The notes under the pieces: generated by a model
Told to the model about the DNA's origin: nothing
Database searches by the model: none
The model's input: the letters and a program-made list of their open reading frames with translations, nothing else
NCBI RefSeq assembly: GCF_900104085.1
Contig: NZ_FNLD01000001.1
Location: forward strand, 1,966,331-2,030,330
DNA: 64,000 bases
Direction: 5' to 3'
DNA from: Pseudoxanthomonas sp. CF125
GTDB lineage: Bacteria > Pseudomonadota > Gammaproteobacteria > Xanthomonadales > Xanthomonadaceae
Position numbers and translations under genes: made by a program
In this document: one piece after another, positions 1 through 7,330 of the stretch
Position numbering within the stretch: position 1 is the first letter of the stretch
Layout: each line of letters starts with the position of its first letter

Positions 1-1534
1 CCGGCAGCACGCGATCCAGCCGCGCGCGTGCGCCATCGGAAAGACCTAGCACCCCACTGGAATTGGCGAAGTCGCGCAGGGCCGCATCGGCGCTGGCCGG
101 ATCGACGAATCCCGCCGCCGCCAATGCCTCCGCATCGCCCGCCCCCGGCAGCGCGCGCCAGTAAGCGGTCAGCACATCCGGCGTCGCATCGCGCTGGCGC
201 GGTGCCAGCAACTGGCTGAATTCCGCAGCGACCCGCTCGCGTTGCACCGCAAGCGCCGCGTTCAATGCGCTCCAATCCTGATAGCCAAGGCCCCGTGCGA
301 TGCGCGCGCGGTCCAACGCGTTTTCCGGCAAAGCATGGGTCTGCGCGTCGCGCAGCATCTGCAGCCGGTTCTCCAGTTTGCGCAGAAAACGGTAGGCGTG
401 GATCAGCGCGTCTCCGTCCTCCTGCGATATCTGCCGCGCTTCCATCAGCGCGCGCAGTGCCGGAAGCAGGCGGCGCTCGCGCAATGCCGCTTCCCGCCCG
501 CCATGGATCAGCTGCAGCGCCTGGGCCAGGAATTCGATCTCGCGAATGCCGCCCGGGCCGCGTTTGATGTCGTCGGCAAGCTCGCGGCGCGCGACTTCCG
601 CGGCAATGGCGGCCTTCATGTCGCGCAGACCATCGAGCGCGGTGAAATCCAGATAGCGGCGATACACGAACGGCCGCAGCGTCTGCAGCCATTGTTCGCC
701 CGCTTCTGTATCGCCAGCCACCGCGCGCGCCTTCAGCCACGCATAGCGTTCCCAATCGCGGCCTTCGCGCTGGAAGTACTGGTCCATGCCGGCGAAGGAA
801 AGCGCCACCCTGCCTGCATTGCCGAACGGCCGCAGGCGCAGATCGACGCGATGGCTGAAGCCGTCGACGGTCGGTTCGTCCAGCAGCTTGGCCAGGCGCT
901 GGCCCAGCCGTGCGAAATAGTCTTCGGCCGCCAGCGGACGCGCGCCATCGGATTCGCCGCCTTGCGGGTAGGCGTAGACCAGATCGATATCGGAGGAGAA
1001 ATTGAGTTCGCCGCCGCCCAGTTTCCCCAAGCCGAACACGACCAGCCTTTGCACGCTGCCGTCGGCTGCGCGCACCAGACCATGCCGTTGCGCGAATTCG
1101 GTTTCCAGCGCCTCCAGCGCCGTGCGCATGCAGTTCTCCGCCAGCCGCGTGCTGCCGGCGAGGATCGCGTCCACCTCGTCGAGCCCCAGCACGTCGCGCC
1201 AGACCATGCGGGTGGATTCGGCGGCGCGATAAAGGCGCAGTTGCTCCGGCCATGTCGCCGAATCATCTGTCGATAGCAGCGGCGGGGCGAGCGTTTCGGC
1301 GCCGTCGTCGCGCTTGAACGTGGCCAGCAATACGGGCTGCTTGCGCAGCGTCTCCAGTGCGAAATCGCTGGCGGCGATCACCTTGCCCACGCGTCCGGCG
1401 AATGCGGTGTCGTCCAGCAAAGCGGCCGCATCGGCCGAACGCGCGCGCAGGCTCGCCAAGCCGCGCTCGACCAGCGCCGCGATCGAGCCCGTTGTCTGCA
1501 TAGCATCGTTTCCCATGGCCGGCGATTGTGTCAT
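1..1534 (-). CDS. glnE: Bifunctional glutamine synthetase adenylyltransferase/adenylyl-removing enzyme, 5' part
   Basis: GlnE adds AMP to, and removes it from, glutamine synthetase in response to PII, so it tunes nitrogen assimilation in the cytoplasm. Only about 511 codons are inside the window; the family is usually near 940, and the rest lies beyond base 1. The translation has the nucleotidyltransferase signature [20 protein letters not shown] at about residues 168-187, followed by [12 protein letters not shown] and a [13 protein letters not shown] segment, all typical of the N-terminal deadenylylating half. Start 1534 is chosen because its ATG overlaps the stop of the upstream LysR gene (ATGA); in-frame ATGs at 1516 and 1501 are alternatives. 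Family assignment is firm; the start is less so. Confidence 0.93.
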   Translation of the reverse strand, partial: MTQSPAMGNDAMQTTGSIAALVERGLASLRARSADAAALLDDTAFAGRVGKVIAASDFALETLRKQPVLLATFKRDDGAETLAPPLLSTDDSATWPEQLRLYRAAESTRMVWRDVLGLDEVDAILAGSTRLAENCMRTALEALETEFAQRHGLVRAADGSVQRLVVFGLGKLGGGELNFSSDIDLVYAYPQGGESDGARPLAAEDYFARLGQRLAKLLDEPTVDGFSHRVDLRLRPFGNAGRVALSFAGMDQYFQREGRDWERYAWLKARAVAGDTEAGEQWLQTLRPFVYRRYLDFTALDGLRDMKAAIAAEVARRELADDIKRGPGGIREIEFLAQALQLIHGGREAALRERRLLPALRALMEARQISQEDGDALIHAYRFLRKLENRLQMLRDAQTHALPENALDRARIARGLGYQDWSALNAALAVQRERVAAEFSQLLAPRQRDATPDVLTAYWRALPGAGDAEALAAAGFVDPASADAALRDFANSSGVLGLSDGARARLDRVLP

Positions 1535-2430
1535 GCGCCGCGTCCGGCTTCGGCGAACGTTTCCACCAGCCAGTCGATGAACACCCGTACGCGCGGCGAC
1601 AGCTGGCGGTTGCGCGGATACAGCAGCGATACCGGCGAAGGCGCAGGCGGATACTCGGGCAATACTTCCACCAGCGTGCCGCGCTGCAGATCCGCTTCCA
1701 GGTTGTAGCGCGGCGCCTGGATCAATCCCAGCCCCAGCCGCGCTGCGGCGGAGTAGCTCTCGGCCCCCGTTACCGAAAGCGTGGCCGGCAAGGTCACGTT
1801 GCGTGCGATGCCGCCCCTGACGAATTCCAGAGGCAGCAATGCGCCGGTCGCCGAGGAACGGAAACCGACCATGCGGTGCCCGGCCAACGCCTCGATGCTG
1901 GCCGGCATGCCGAACTCGGCGAGATAGGCCGGCGAAGCGCAAGTCACTTCCGCCAGTGTCGCCACGCGCCGCGCCACCATGTCGGTGTCGCGGGGTTCGC
2001 CGACGCGCAGTACGCAATCGACGCCTTCGCGCACCAGATCCACCCAGCGGTCGCCTTCGCCCATGAACAATTCCAGATCCGGATAACGGGCCAGGAACGC
2101 GGGCAAACCCGGCAGCACGAAGCGGCGCGCCAGCGTGCCCTGCACATCGACGCGCAGAAGACCGCGTGGCTTGGCTCCCGCGAAGGCGGCTTCGGCATCC
2201 TCGATGTCGCCCAGGATCGCCAGGCAGCGCCGGTAATAGGCCTCGCCGTCCAGGGTCGGGCTGACCGTGCGCGTGGTCCGCTGTAGCAGACGCACACCCA
2301 GCCGGGTTTCCAGCTGTTTGATGGCGTCGGTGGCGGTGGAGCGCGGCAGGCCCAGGTCCTGCGCGGCCTGGGTGAAGCTGCGCTGCTCCACTACCCGGAT
2401 GAAGACCCGCATCGCGTCGAATCGATCCAC
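1531..2430 (-). CDS. LysR-family transcriptional regulator
   Basis: A 299-residue LysR-type regulator. Residues 1-60 form the winged helix-turn-helix ([18 protein letters not shown], then [16 protein letters not shown]), and the remainder is a substrate-binding-like effector domain. The arrangement of the first helices is that of the group that controls a divergent oxidoreductase. It is transcribed away from the SDR gene at 2553, with a 122-base gap that holds an imperfect inverted repeat, so autoregulation and control of the SDR gene are likely (inference). Its stop overlaps the glnE start by ATGA, which may couple glnE translation to it. The inducer is unknown. Confidence 0.92.
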   Translation of the reverse strand: MDRFDAMRVFIRVVEQRSFTQAAQDLGLPRSTATDAIKQLETRLGVRLLQRTTRTVSPTLDGEAYYRRCLAILGDIEDAEAAFAGAKPRGLLRVDVQGTLARRFVLPGLPAFLARYPDLELFMGEGDRWVDLVREGVDCVLRVGEPRDTDMVARRVATLAEVTCASPAYLAEFGMPASIEALAGHRMVGFRSSATGALLPLEFVRGGIARNVTLPATLSVTGAESYSAAARLGLGLIQAPRYNLEADLQRGTLVEVLPEYPPAPSPVSLLYPRNRQLSPRVRVFIDWLVETFAEAGRGA

Positions 2431-2442
2431 GTATTGTTCGCT

Positions 2443-2477
2443 TTATCCGCCAGATGATTCCGAATATTGGTGGATTA
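2443..2477. promoter_or_regulatory. Candidate LysR operator between divergent genes
   Basis: Two arms, TTATCCGCCA (2443-2452) and TGGTGGATTA (2468-2477), are inverted copies matching at 8 of 10 positions around a 15-base spacer. The element lies between the LysR gene start (2430) and the SDR start (2553), where LysR proteins normally bind. Binding itself is inference. Confidence 0.4.
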
Positions 2478-2552
2478 TCCGGCTGAAGGAAAGGCGCATC
2501 GTTCCCTCACCGGCTGCTGCCGGCTTCCAACACCCCTCCCAAGGACATCGCC

Positions 2553-3296
2553 ATGAGCACTCCCACTACTCCCCGCATCGCCCTGGTCACCGGCGCTTCC
2601 CGCGGCATCGGCGCCGCTATCGCCCAACGTCTGGCCCGCGACGGCCACGCCGTCATCGTCAACTACTCCGGCAACGCCGCGGCGGCCGAACAGGTGGTCC
2701 GCAGCATCGAAGCGGCCGGCGGCAAGGCCCTGGCCGCGCAGGCCGATGTGGCCGACGCCACGGCCGTGGCGCGGATGTTCGATTCGGCCGAAGCGGCTTT
2801 CGGCGGCATCGACGTGCTGGTCAACAATGCCGGCATTCTCAAGCTGGGCGCCATCGGCGCCAGCGACGACGCGCTGTTCGACAGCCAGATCGCCGTCAAC
2901 CTGAAAGGCACCTTCAACACGCTGCGCGAAGCCTCCAGGCGCATGCGAGACGGCGGACGCATCGTCAATTTCTCCACCAGCGTGGTGGGCACCAAGATGG
3001 AAAACTACGGGGTGTACGCCGCCACCAAAGCGGCGGTCGAAACGCTGACGGCGATCCAGTCCAAGGAGCTGCGCGGCCGCAACATCACCGTCAATGCGGT
3101 GGCACCGGGCCCGACCGCGACCGATCTGTTCCTGGACGGCAAGTCCGACGAACTGGTGCAGCGCTTGGCCAAGATGAATCCGCTGGAACGCCTGGGCACG
3201 CCGGAAGACATCGCTTCGGTGGTTGCGTTCCTGGTCGGCCCGGACGGCGGCTGGATCAACGGCCAGGTGCTGCGCGCCAACGGCGGCATGGTCTGA
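2553..3296 (+). CDS. Short-chain dehydrogenase/reductase (classical SDR)
   Basis: A 247-residue NAD(P)-dependent oxidoreductase of the classical SDR family. It shows the cofactor motif TGASRGIG at residues 13-20, the NNAG motif near residue 91, a catalytic Ser in NFSTSVVG and a YAATK active site near residue 155, and ends in the usual VLRANGGMV tail. Its length and motifs are those of 3-oxoacyl-ACP-reductase-like SDRs, but the substrate cannot be read from sequence. The start is preceded by a weak AAGGACATCGCC Shine-Dalgarno region. It is divergent from a LysR gene and is followed by a second SDR gene 121 bases on, so the two may form one regulated unit. Confidence 0.93.
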   Translation: MSTPTTPRIALVTGASRGIGAAIAQRLARDGHAVIVNYSGNAAAAEQVVRSIEAAGGKALAAQADVADATAVARMFDSAEAAFGGIDVLVNNAGILKLGAIGASDDALFDSQIAVNLKGTFNTLREASRRMRDGGRIVNFSTSVVGTKMENYGVYAATKAAVETLTAIQSKELRGRNITVNAVAPGPTATDLFLDGKSDELVQRLAKMNPLERLGTPEDIASVVAFLVGPDGGWINGQVLRANGGMV

Positions 3297-3377
3297 AGTT
3301 CCGACGCGACACCGCTTGCCTCTAACGATTCACCTCCGACAACTCGTTCCCAACCGACCTCTTCGCTTCATCAACCA

Positions 3378-3400
3378 GGCGCATCCGCCACGGATGCGCC
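3378..3400. terminator. Perfect hairpin between the two SDR genes
   Basis: GGCGCATCCG (3378-3387), a three-base loop CCA, then CGGATGCGCC (3391-3400) make a perfect 10-bp stem. No T-tract follows, and it sits just 18 bases before the next ATG, so it could attenuate the second gene, stabilise an mRNA end, or be a short repeat remnant. Its role is undetermined. Confidence 0.4.
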
Positions 3401-3417
3401 GATACCGGAGTACTGCC

Positions 3418-4320
3418 ATGAACAATGCAAAAGTCATCGTCGTCACCGGCGCGTCCAGCGGCTTCGGCGCGCTTACCGCCCGCGCCCTGGCCCGTGCCGG
3501 CCACATCGTCTATGCCGGCATCCGCGATACCGCCACGCGCAATGCACCGCAGGTCGCCGCCGCCGAACAATTCGCACGCGACCACCAAGTGGATTTGCGA
3601 ACGGTCGAGCTGGACGTGCAATCGGAAACGTCGGTCGGGGCCGGCATCGCCCAGGTCATCGCCGCAACCGGACGCGTGGACGCAATCGTGCACAACGCCG
3701 GGCACATGTCCTACGGTCCGGCCGAAGCGTTCACGCCGGAGCAATTCGCCCAGCTCTACGACATCAATGTGCTCAGCGCGCAACGCGTCAATCGCGCCGC
3801 ATTGCCGCAGTTGCGCAAACAACGCCAGGGACTGGTGGTGTGGGTGTCGTCCAGCAGCGTGCGCGGCGGTACTCCGCCATTCCTGGCGCCGTACTTCGCG
3901 GCCAAGGCGGCGATGGATTCGCTGGCCGTATCCTACGCCGGCGAGCTGGCGCGCTGGGGCATCGAAACCAGCATCGTCATGCCCGGCGCCTTCACCAAGG
4001 GCACCAATCACTTCGCCCACTCCGGCAAGCCCGACGATGCGGCGCGATCGGCCGAGTACGACAGCGGTCCCTACGCCGGGCTTTCCGAGCAGTCGTTGAA
4101 AGCGCTGGCTTCGCTGGAACCGGCCGATGCGGATGCGGCGTCGGTGGCCGATGCAATCGTGCAGTTGGTCGATACGGAATTCGGCAAGCGCCCCTTCCGT
4201 GTGCATATAGATCCCTCGCAGGATGGTTGCGAGGAAGTGAGCAATGTGGGTGACCGGATTCGGTCGGAGTTCCTGCATCGCATCGGCCTGGAAGACTTGC
4301 TGTCTCCCCGACAGGATTAG
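3418..4320 (+). CDS. Short-chain dehydrogenase/reductase
   Basis: A 300-residue SDR with the cofactor motif TGASSGFG at residues 10-17, HNAG in place of NNAG, VSSSS around the catalytic serine and the YFAAK active-site pair near residues 159-163. The longer C-terminus, with an acidic cluster before a short tail, fits the extended end seen in retinol-dehydrogenase-like or ketoreductase SDRs acting on larger substrates. The start at 3418 is taken because CGGAG lies about 9 bases upstream; longer in-frame readings run into the intergenic hairpin. It probably forms a pair with the SDR at 2553. The substrate is unknown. Confidence 0.9.
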   Translation: MNNAKVIVVTGASSGFGALTARALARAGHIVYAGIRDTATRNAPQVAAAEQFARDHQVDLRTVELDVQSETSVGAGIAQVIAATGRVDAIVHNAGHMSYGPAEAFTPEQFAQLYDINVLSAQRVNRAALPQLRKQRQGLVVWVSSSSVRGGTPPFLAPYFAAKAAMDSLAVSYAGELARWGIETSIVMPGAFTKGTNHFAHSGKPDDAARSAEYDSGPYAGLSEQSLKALASLEPADADAASVADAIVQLVDTEFGKRPFRVHIDPSQDGCEEVSNVGDRIRSEFLHRIGLEDLLSPRQD

Positions 4321-4352
4321 TCGTCGCCATCGCCGATCAGGATGGGGCCGGC

Positions 4353-4412
4353 GTAGGGCGGACACTGCCCGCGGCTCTGTGCGAGAGAGCCGGCGGACAA
4401 TGCCCGCCCTAC
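4353..4412. repeat. Palindromic intergenic repeat (GTAGGGCGG family)
   Basis: GTAGGGCGG at 4353 and CCGCCCTAC ending at 4412 are inverted, with a second complementary pair (GCGGCTCT with AGAGCCGG) inside, giving a long stem between two convergent genes. It looks like a REP-type element that can also act as a bidirectional terminator. Confidence 0.6.
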
Positions 4413-4473
4413 TTGCTGAAAGTCGGCTCCCGGCGTTCGCCGGGATGGCGACCTCTAGTCGGGTGTCGGGTGC

Positions 4474-6141
4474 TCAGAGCATGATCGCCACATCGGCCAA
4501 CGCTCGCAGGTGTTCTGCCAGGCGCATGCTCAAGGCAACGATGGTGAAGGTCGGAAACGCCCAACCCCCGGTCGGAAACACCGAGCTGCCGACGACATAG
4601 AGATTGTCCACGCCATGCACGCGGCACTGGCGATCCACCACGCCCTGTTGCGGATCGTCCGACATGCGCGTAGTTCCCAGATGATGGGCGGTGCCGCGAA
4701 CCTGCGGTGTCGCACCGGCGCCTTCCTGCAACCAGGGCTCGATCTGGAATTTGCCAGCGCACGAATTGGCCAGTTCGGCCCCGAACAGATTCGCCGCGGT
4801 GCGGTAGGTGTGCCAGTCCAGTTCGGTCAACCGCCAGTCGATGCAGATCTTGCGTTGCCCCAGTGCATCGACTTCATCGCCCAGCGTGACCCGGCTGTCA
4901 GGGTTGGGCGCCTGTTCGAAGTAGCCGATCACATCGACGTGGTCGCTTTTGACCGTGGGCTTGTTCGCCCACTTGCGCCAAACCGCATGGGCGATGTCCC
5001 AGCTGCCCAGGCCGACACGCAAACCCAGCTTGCCCAGGTTCTGCTTGCGCGGGGCTCCCTGCTGGCCGTCGCAGGCGTCTCCGGTCATCGCGACACGCGC
5101 TATTCCTTCCAGAGCGCGCGTTTCGTCTTGCGCCGGGCGGATTGCCCTCTTGAGATCGCGCAACGCCTGCACGCCCTTGGGCACGGGCGCTTCCACCGCC
5201 ACCGGGCGCACGCGTCCGCTGAGCAACTGATGCGTCTGCACGGCCCGATCAGACAGGCATAGTTCCGGAAAAGCGGGCACGGGTCCCTTGCCGCCGCTGC
5301 GGTCGTAGGGACGGGTGAGCGGATCGGGCACGTCGGTGAACAGCGTGCCCAGCTTGCCGCTGGGATGGTCCATGAAATAGCGCCCGACCAGATCGTGGTC
5401 GTTGCCAAGGCCGTTGGGCATGGTCGAATTGGAAAGCAACAACAACCGCGCGTTTTCGATGCCGCCGCAGGCCAGCACATAGTTGCGCGCGCGGATCGTT
5501 CCGCGGCGCCCGTCGAGTGCGCCGATGCGCGCGCGGCGCACCGAGCTTCCCGATTCGACCGCCTCCAACTCCAGCAGGTTGGCATGCAACAGCACGGTGA
5601 TGTTCTCGGCCTGCTCGAATTCCGCGCGATAGGCTTCACCGAAGAAGACCGGGCTCAGCACGAAATTCTGGTTGATCAGCTTGCCGGCGTCGAAGACCAT
5701 CGGCGTGCGCGCCGGCGGGGTCAGGAAACTTCCTTCCACGAACTCATGCGCTTCGATGCCGCAGACTTCGCGCGCGCGCCGGTAGTACGGCTCCAGGTCT
5801 TCGTAGTTCAAAGGCCATCCGCTATGCGGGACCCAATCGCGCGGCCCCAGGTCCAGATTGCTCAGCGGGATGCAGCCACCGCCCCAGACGTTGCAGCTTC
5901 CTCCGAACGCACGCATCCGCGACGTGGCCGGATCCAGTTCGGGCAACCCGATGGAAGTGCCTTCGTAAAGCCGTTGGTTCCTGTCCTCGCCGGCAAGCCC
6001 GCCGCTTTCGACCAGGCACACCCTGCGCGAGGTGCCAATGAAACTGCGCGCGATCGATATTCCCGCAGGTCCTGCGCCGATGATGCAAACATCGGCGATA
6101 AAGTCTTCCGGACTAGACCTGTCAAGGTAGTCGATGATCAT
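4474..6141 (-). CDS. GMC-family FAD-dependent oxidoreductase
   Basis: A 555-residue flavoprotein of the glucose-methanol-choline family, which oxidises alcohols or sugars. The N-terminus carries the dinucleotide-binding motif IGAGPAG at about residues 21-27 followed by the conserved VESGG strand end. The C-terminal half has HHLGTTRMSDD, holding the active-site histidine region, and GVVDRQCRVHGVDNLYVVGS, the second FAD contact typical of GMC proteins. No signal peptide is visible, so it should act in the cytoplasm or depend on a partner; no cytochrome subunit gene is adjacent. It is convergent with the SDR gene. The substrate is not predictable. Confidence 0.9.
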   Translation of the reverse strand: MIIDYLDRSSPEDFIADVCIIGAGPAGISIARSFIGTSRRVCLVESGGLAGEDRNQRLYEGTSIGLPELDPATSRMRAFGGSCNVWGGGCIPLSNLDLGPRDWVPHSGWPLNYEDLEPYYRRAREVCGIEAHEFVEGSFLTPPARTPMVFDAGKLINQNFVLSPVFFGEAYRAEFEQAENITVLLHANLLELEAVESGSSVRRARIGALDGRRGTIRARNYVLACGGIENARLLLLSNSTMPNGLGNDHDLVGRYFMDHPSGKLGTLFTDVPDPLTRPYDRSGGKGPVPAFPELCLSDRAVQTHQLLSGRVRPVAVEAPVPKGVQALRDLKRAIRPAQDETRALEGIARVAMTGDACDGQQGAPRKQNLGKLGLRVGLGSWDIAHAVWRKWANKPTVKSDHVDVIGYFEQAPNPDSRVTLGDEVDALGQRKICIDWRLTELDWHTYRTAANLFGAELANSCAGKFQIEPWLQEGAGATPQVRGTAHHLGTTRMSDDPQQGVVDRQCRVHGVDNLYVVGSSVFPTGGWAFPTFTIVALSMRLAEHLRALADVAIML

Positions 6142-6330
6142 TCGATCTCCAGCAGGCGCAAGTCGCGCGCAGACCCCAATAGTGCAAACAACGGTTATCG
6201 GCGCACTGCCCGGCCAAAGTCGGCGCTCCGTTCAGAACCGGGTCCATCCGTTGGCGCGCAAGCTGATCGCGCTTTAGTGAAAATCGCGTGAAGCTGGCTG
6301 TAGCTGCCGCCAGGGTCAAGCTCGAACAAA

Positions 6331-6375
6331 ACTTCTAACGGCATGACTTCTAACGGCATGACTTCCAACGGCATG
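6331..6375. repeat. Three-copy 15-bp tandem repeat
   Basis: ACTTCTAACGGCATG at 6331-6345 is repeated exactly at 6346-6360 and with one change (T to C) at 6361-6375. It lies about 190 bases upstream of the GMC gene. Function unknown; the copy number could vary between strains. Confidence 0.85.
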
Positions 6376-6395
6376 GGCGCTTGGCGAATAGAGAA

Positions 6396-6569
6396 GTAGG
6401 TCGGGACTACGCCCCCGACGGGAGCGGGCAGGGTCTACGTGCTCACGATCATGACCTGTCTGCGCATTGCGATTGCCTCTCTCCTTTTCAAATAGAGAGG
6501 AAAAATGCTTCGCGTGCACAGCGGAGAGGGTTCAACGCCGCGCCCGTCGGGGGCGTAGTCCCGACCTAC
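6396..6569. repeat. Inverted repeat pair, GTCGGGGGCGTAG family
   Basis: GTAGGTCGGGACTACGCCCC at 6396-6415 recurs in reverse complement at 6550-6569, with the match extending over about 26 bases per arm. A related single copy with GTAGCCCC lies at 30385-30412. The two inverted copies enclosing roughly 120 bases resemble a REPIN-type doublet. Confidence 0.75.
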
Positions 6570-6589
6570 GACAAATTTTCCGGCAAACC

Positions 6590-7330
6590 CTAGTGCCCGG
6601 CCGACAGGAATCGCAGGCCTACCCCTGGCTCGGTGGCGATATATTTCGGTGTCGCGGCCTCGTCGCCCAGCTTCTGCCGCAGCTTGCCGACCAGGATGCG
6701 CAGGTAATGCGTGTCGTGCTGATGGGTGGGGCCCCACACTTCCTTCAGCAATTGCGGCTGGGTGACCACGCGGCCGGCGTGGTGCAGCAGCAAGGCGAGC
6801 AGCGTGTATTCCTTGCGGGTCAGCGACACCGGTTCGCCGGCCAGATGGACTTCGCGGCGCGACAGGTCGATGCGCAGGTTCCCATCGTCGAACACCGGCA
6901 GCGTTTCATTGCCCTCCGCCGCATGCTGGCGCAGCAGCGCGCGCACGCGTGCCATCAATTCCTGCACGCCGAAAGGTTTGGTGACGTAGTCGTTGGCGCC
7001 GGCGTCCAGCGCAGCGACTTTCTCCGCCTCGCCCGCGCGCACCGTGAGCATGATGACCGGCGCCTGCGACCACTGGCGCAGTTCGCGCAGCACCTCGTGC
7101 CCATCCTTGTCCGGCAGGCCTATGTCCAGGATGACCAGATCGGCGCCCTGCGTGGCCAGCGAAACCAGACCTTCTTCACCGTTGGCCGCCAGCCCCACCT
7201 GATAGCCCTGGGCGCGCAGGCTGATGTCGAGGAACTTGCGGATCTGCGGTTCGTCGTCGATCACCAGCACCCGTGCCGGAGGCGCGGAAATCCGGGAAAT
7301 CGGATCGGTCTGGTCAGTCGGATTGGGCAT
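6590..7330 (-). CDS. kdpE: KdpE response regulator (OmpR family)
   Basis: Cytoplasmic transcription factor of the KdpDE system, which switches on kdpFABC under potassium limitation. Of 246 residues, about 20-135 form the receiver domain, with the acidic pocket at VIDDE and the phosphoacceptor Asp69 in LVILDIGLPDKDG. Residues about 150-240 form the winged-helix DNA-binding domain (LTRKEYTLLALLLHHAGRVV and HYLRILVGKLRQKLG). It overlaps the end of kdpD by 17 bases, so the two are translationally coupled. It has about 15 extra N-terminal residues (TDQTDPISRIS) compared with the E. coli protein as I recall it; an internal start was not evident. Confidence 0.95.
   Translation of the reverse strand: MPNPTDQTDPISRISAPPARVLVIDDEPQIRKFLDISLRAQGYQVGLAANGEEGLVSLATQGADLVILDIGLPDKDGHEVLRELRQWSQAPVIMLTVRAGEAEKVAALDAGANDYVTKPFGVQELMARVRALLRQHAAEGNETLPVFDDGNLRIDLSRREVHLAGEPVSLTRKEYTLLALLLHHAGRVVTQPQLLKEVWGPTHQHDTHYLRILVGKLRQKLGDEAATPKYIATEPGVGLRFLSAGH

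Larger units (their letters stand above)
6142..6589. other. Gene-free stretch with three kinds of repeat
   Basis: No convincing gene was found in these 448 bases. The stretch carries a triple 15-base tandem repeat at 6331-6375 and an inverted pair of a 26-base repeat at 6396-6421 and 6544-6569. The promoter of the GMC gene (start 6141) must lie at its left end, and the 3' end of kdpE bounds it on the right. Confidence 0.6.

Noticed and set aside
242-1276. Long plus-strand reading frame (344 residues) over glnE
   Set aside because: It is antisense to glnE, with composition rich in Gln, Arg, His and Ala and no family motif; the minus strand encodes a clear GlnE.
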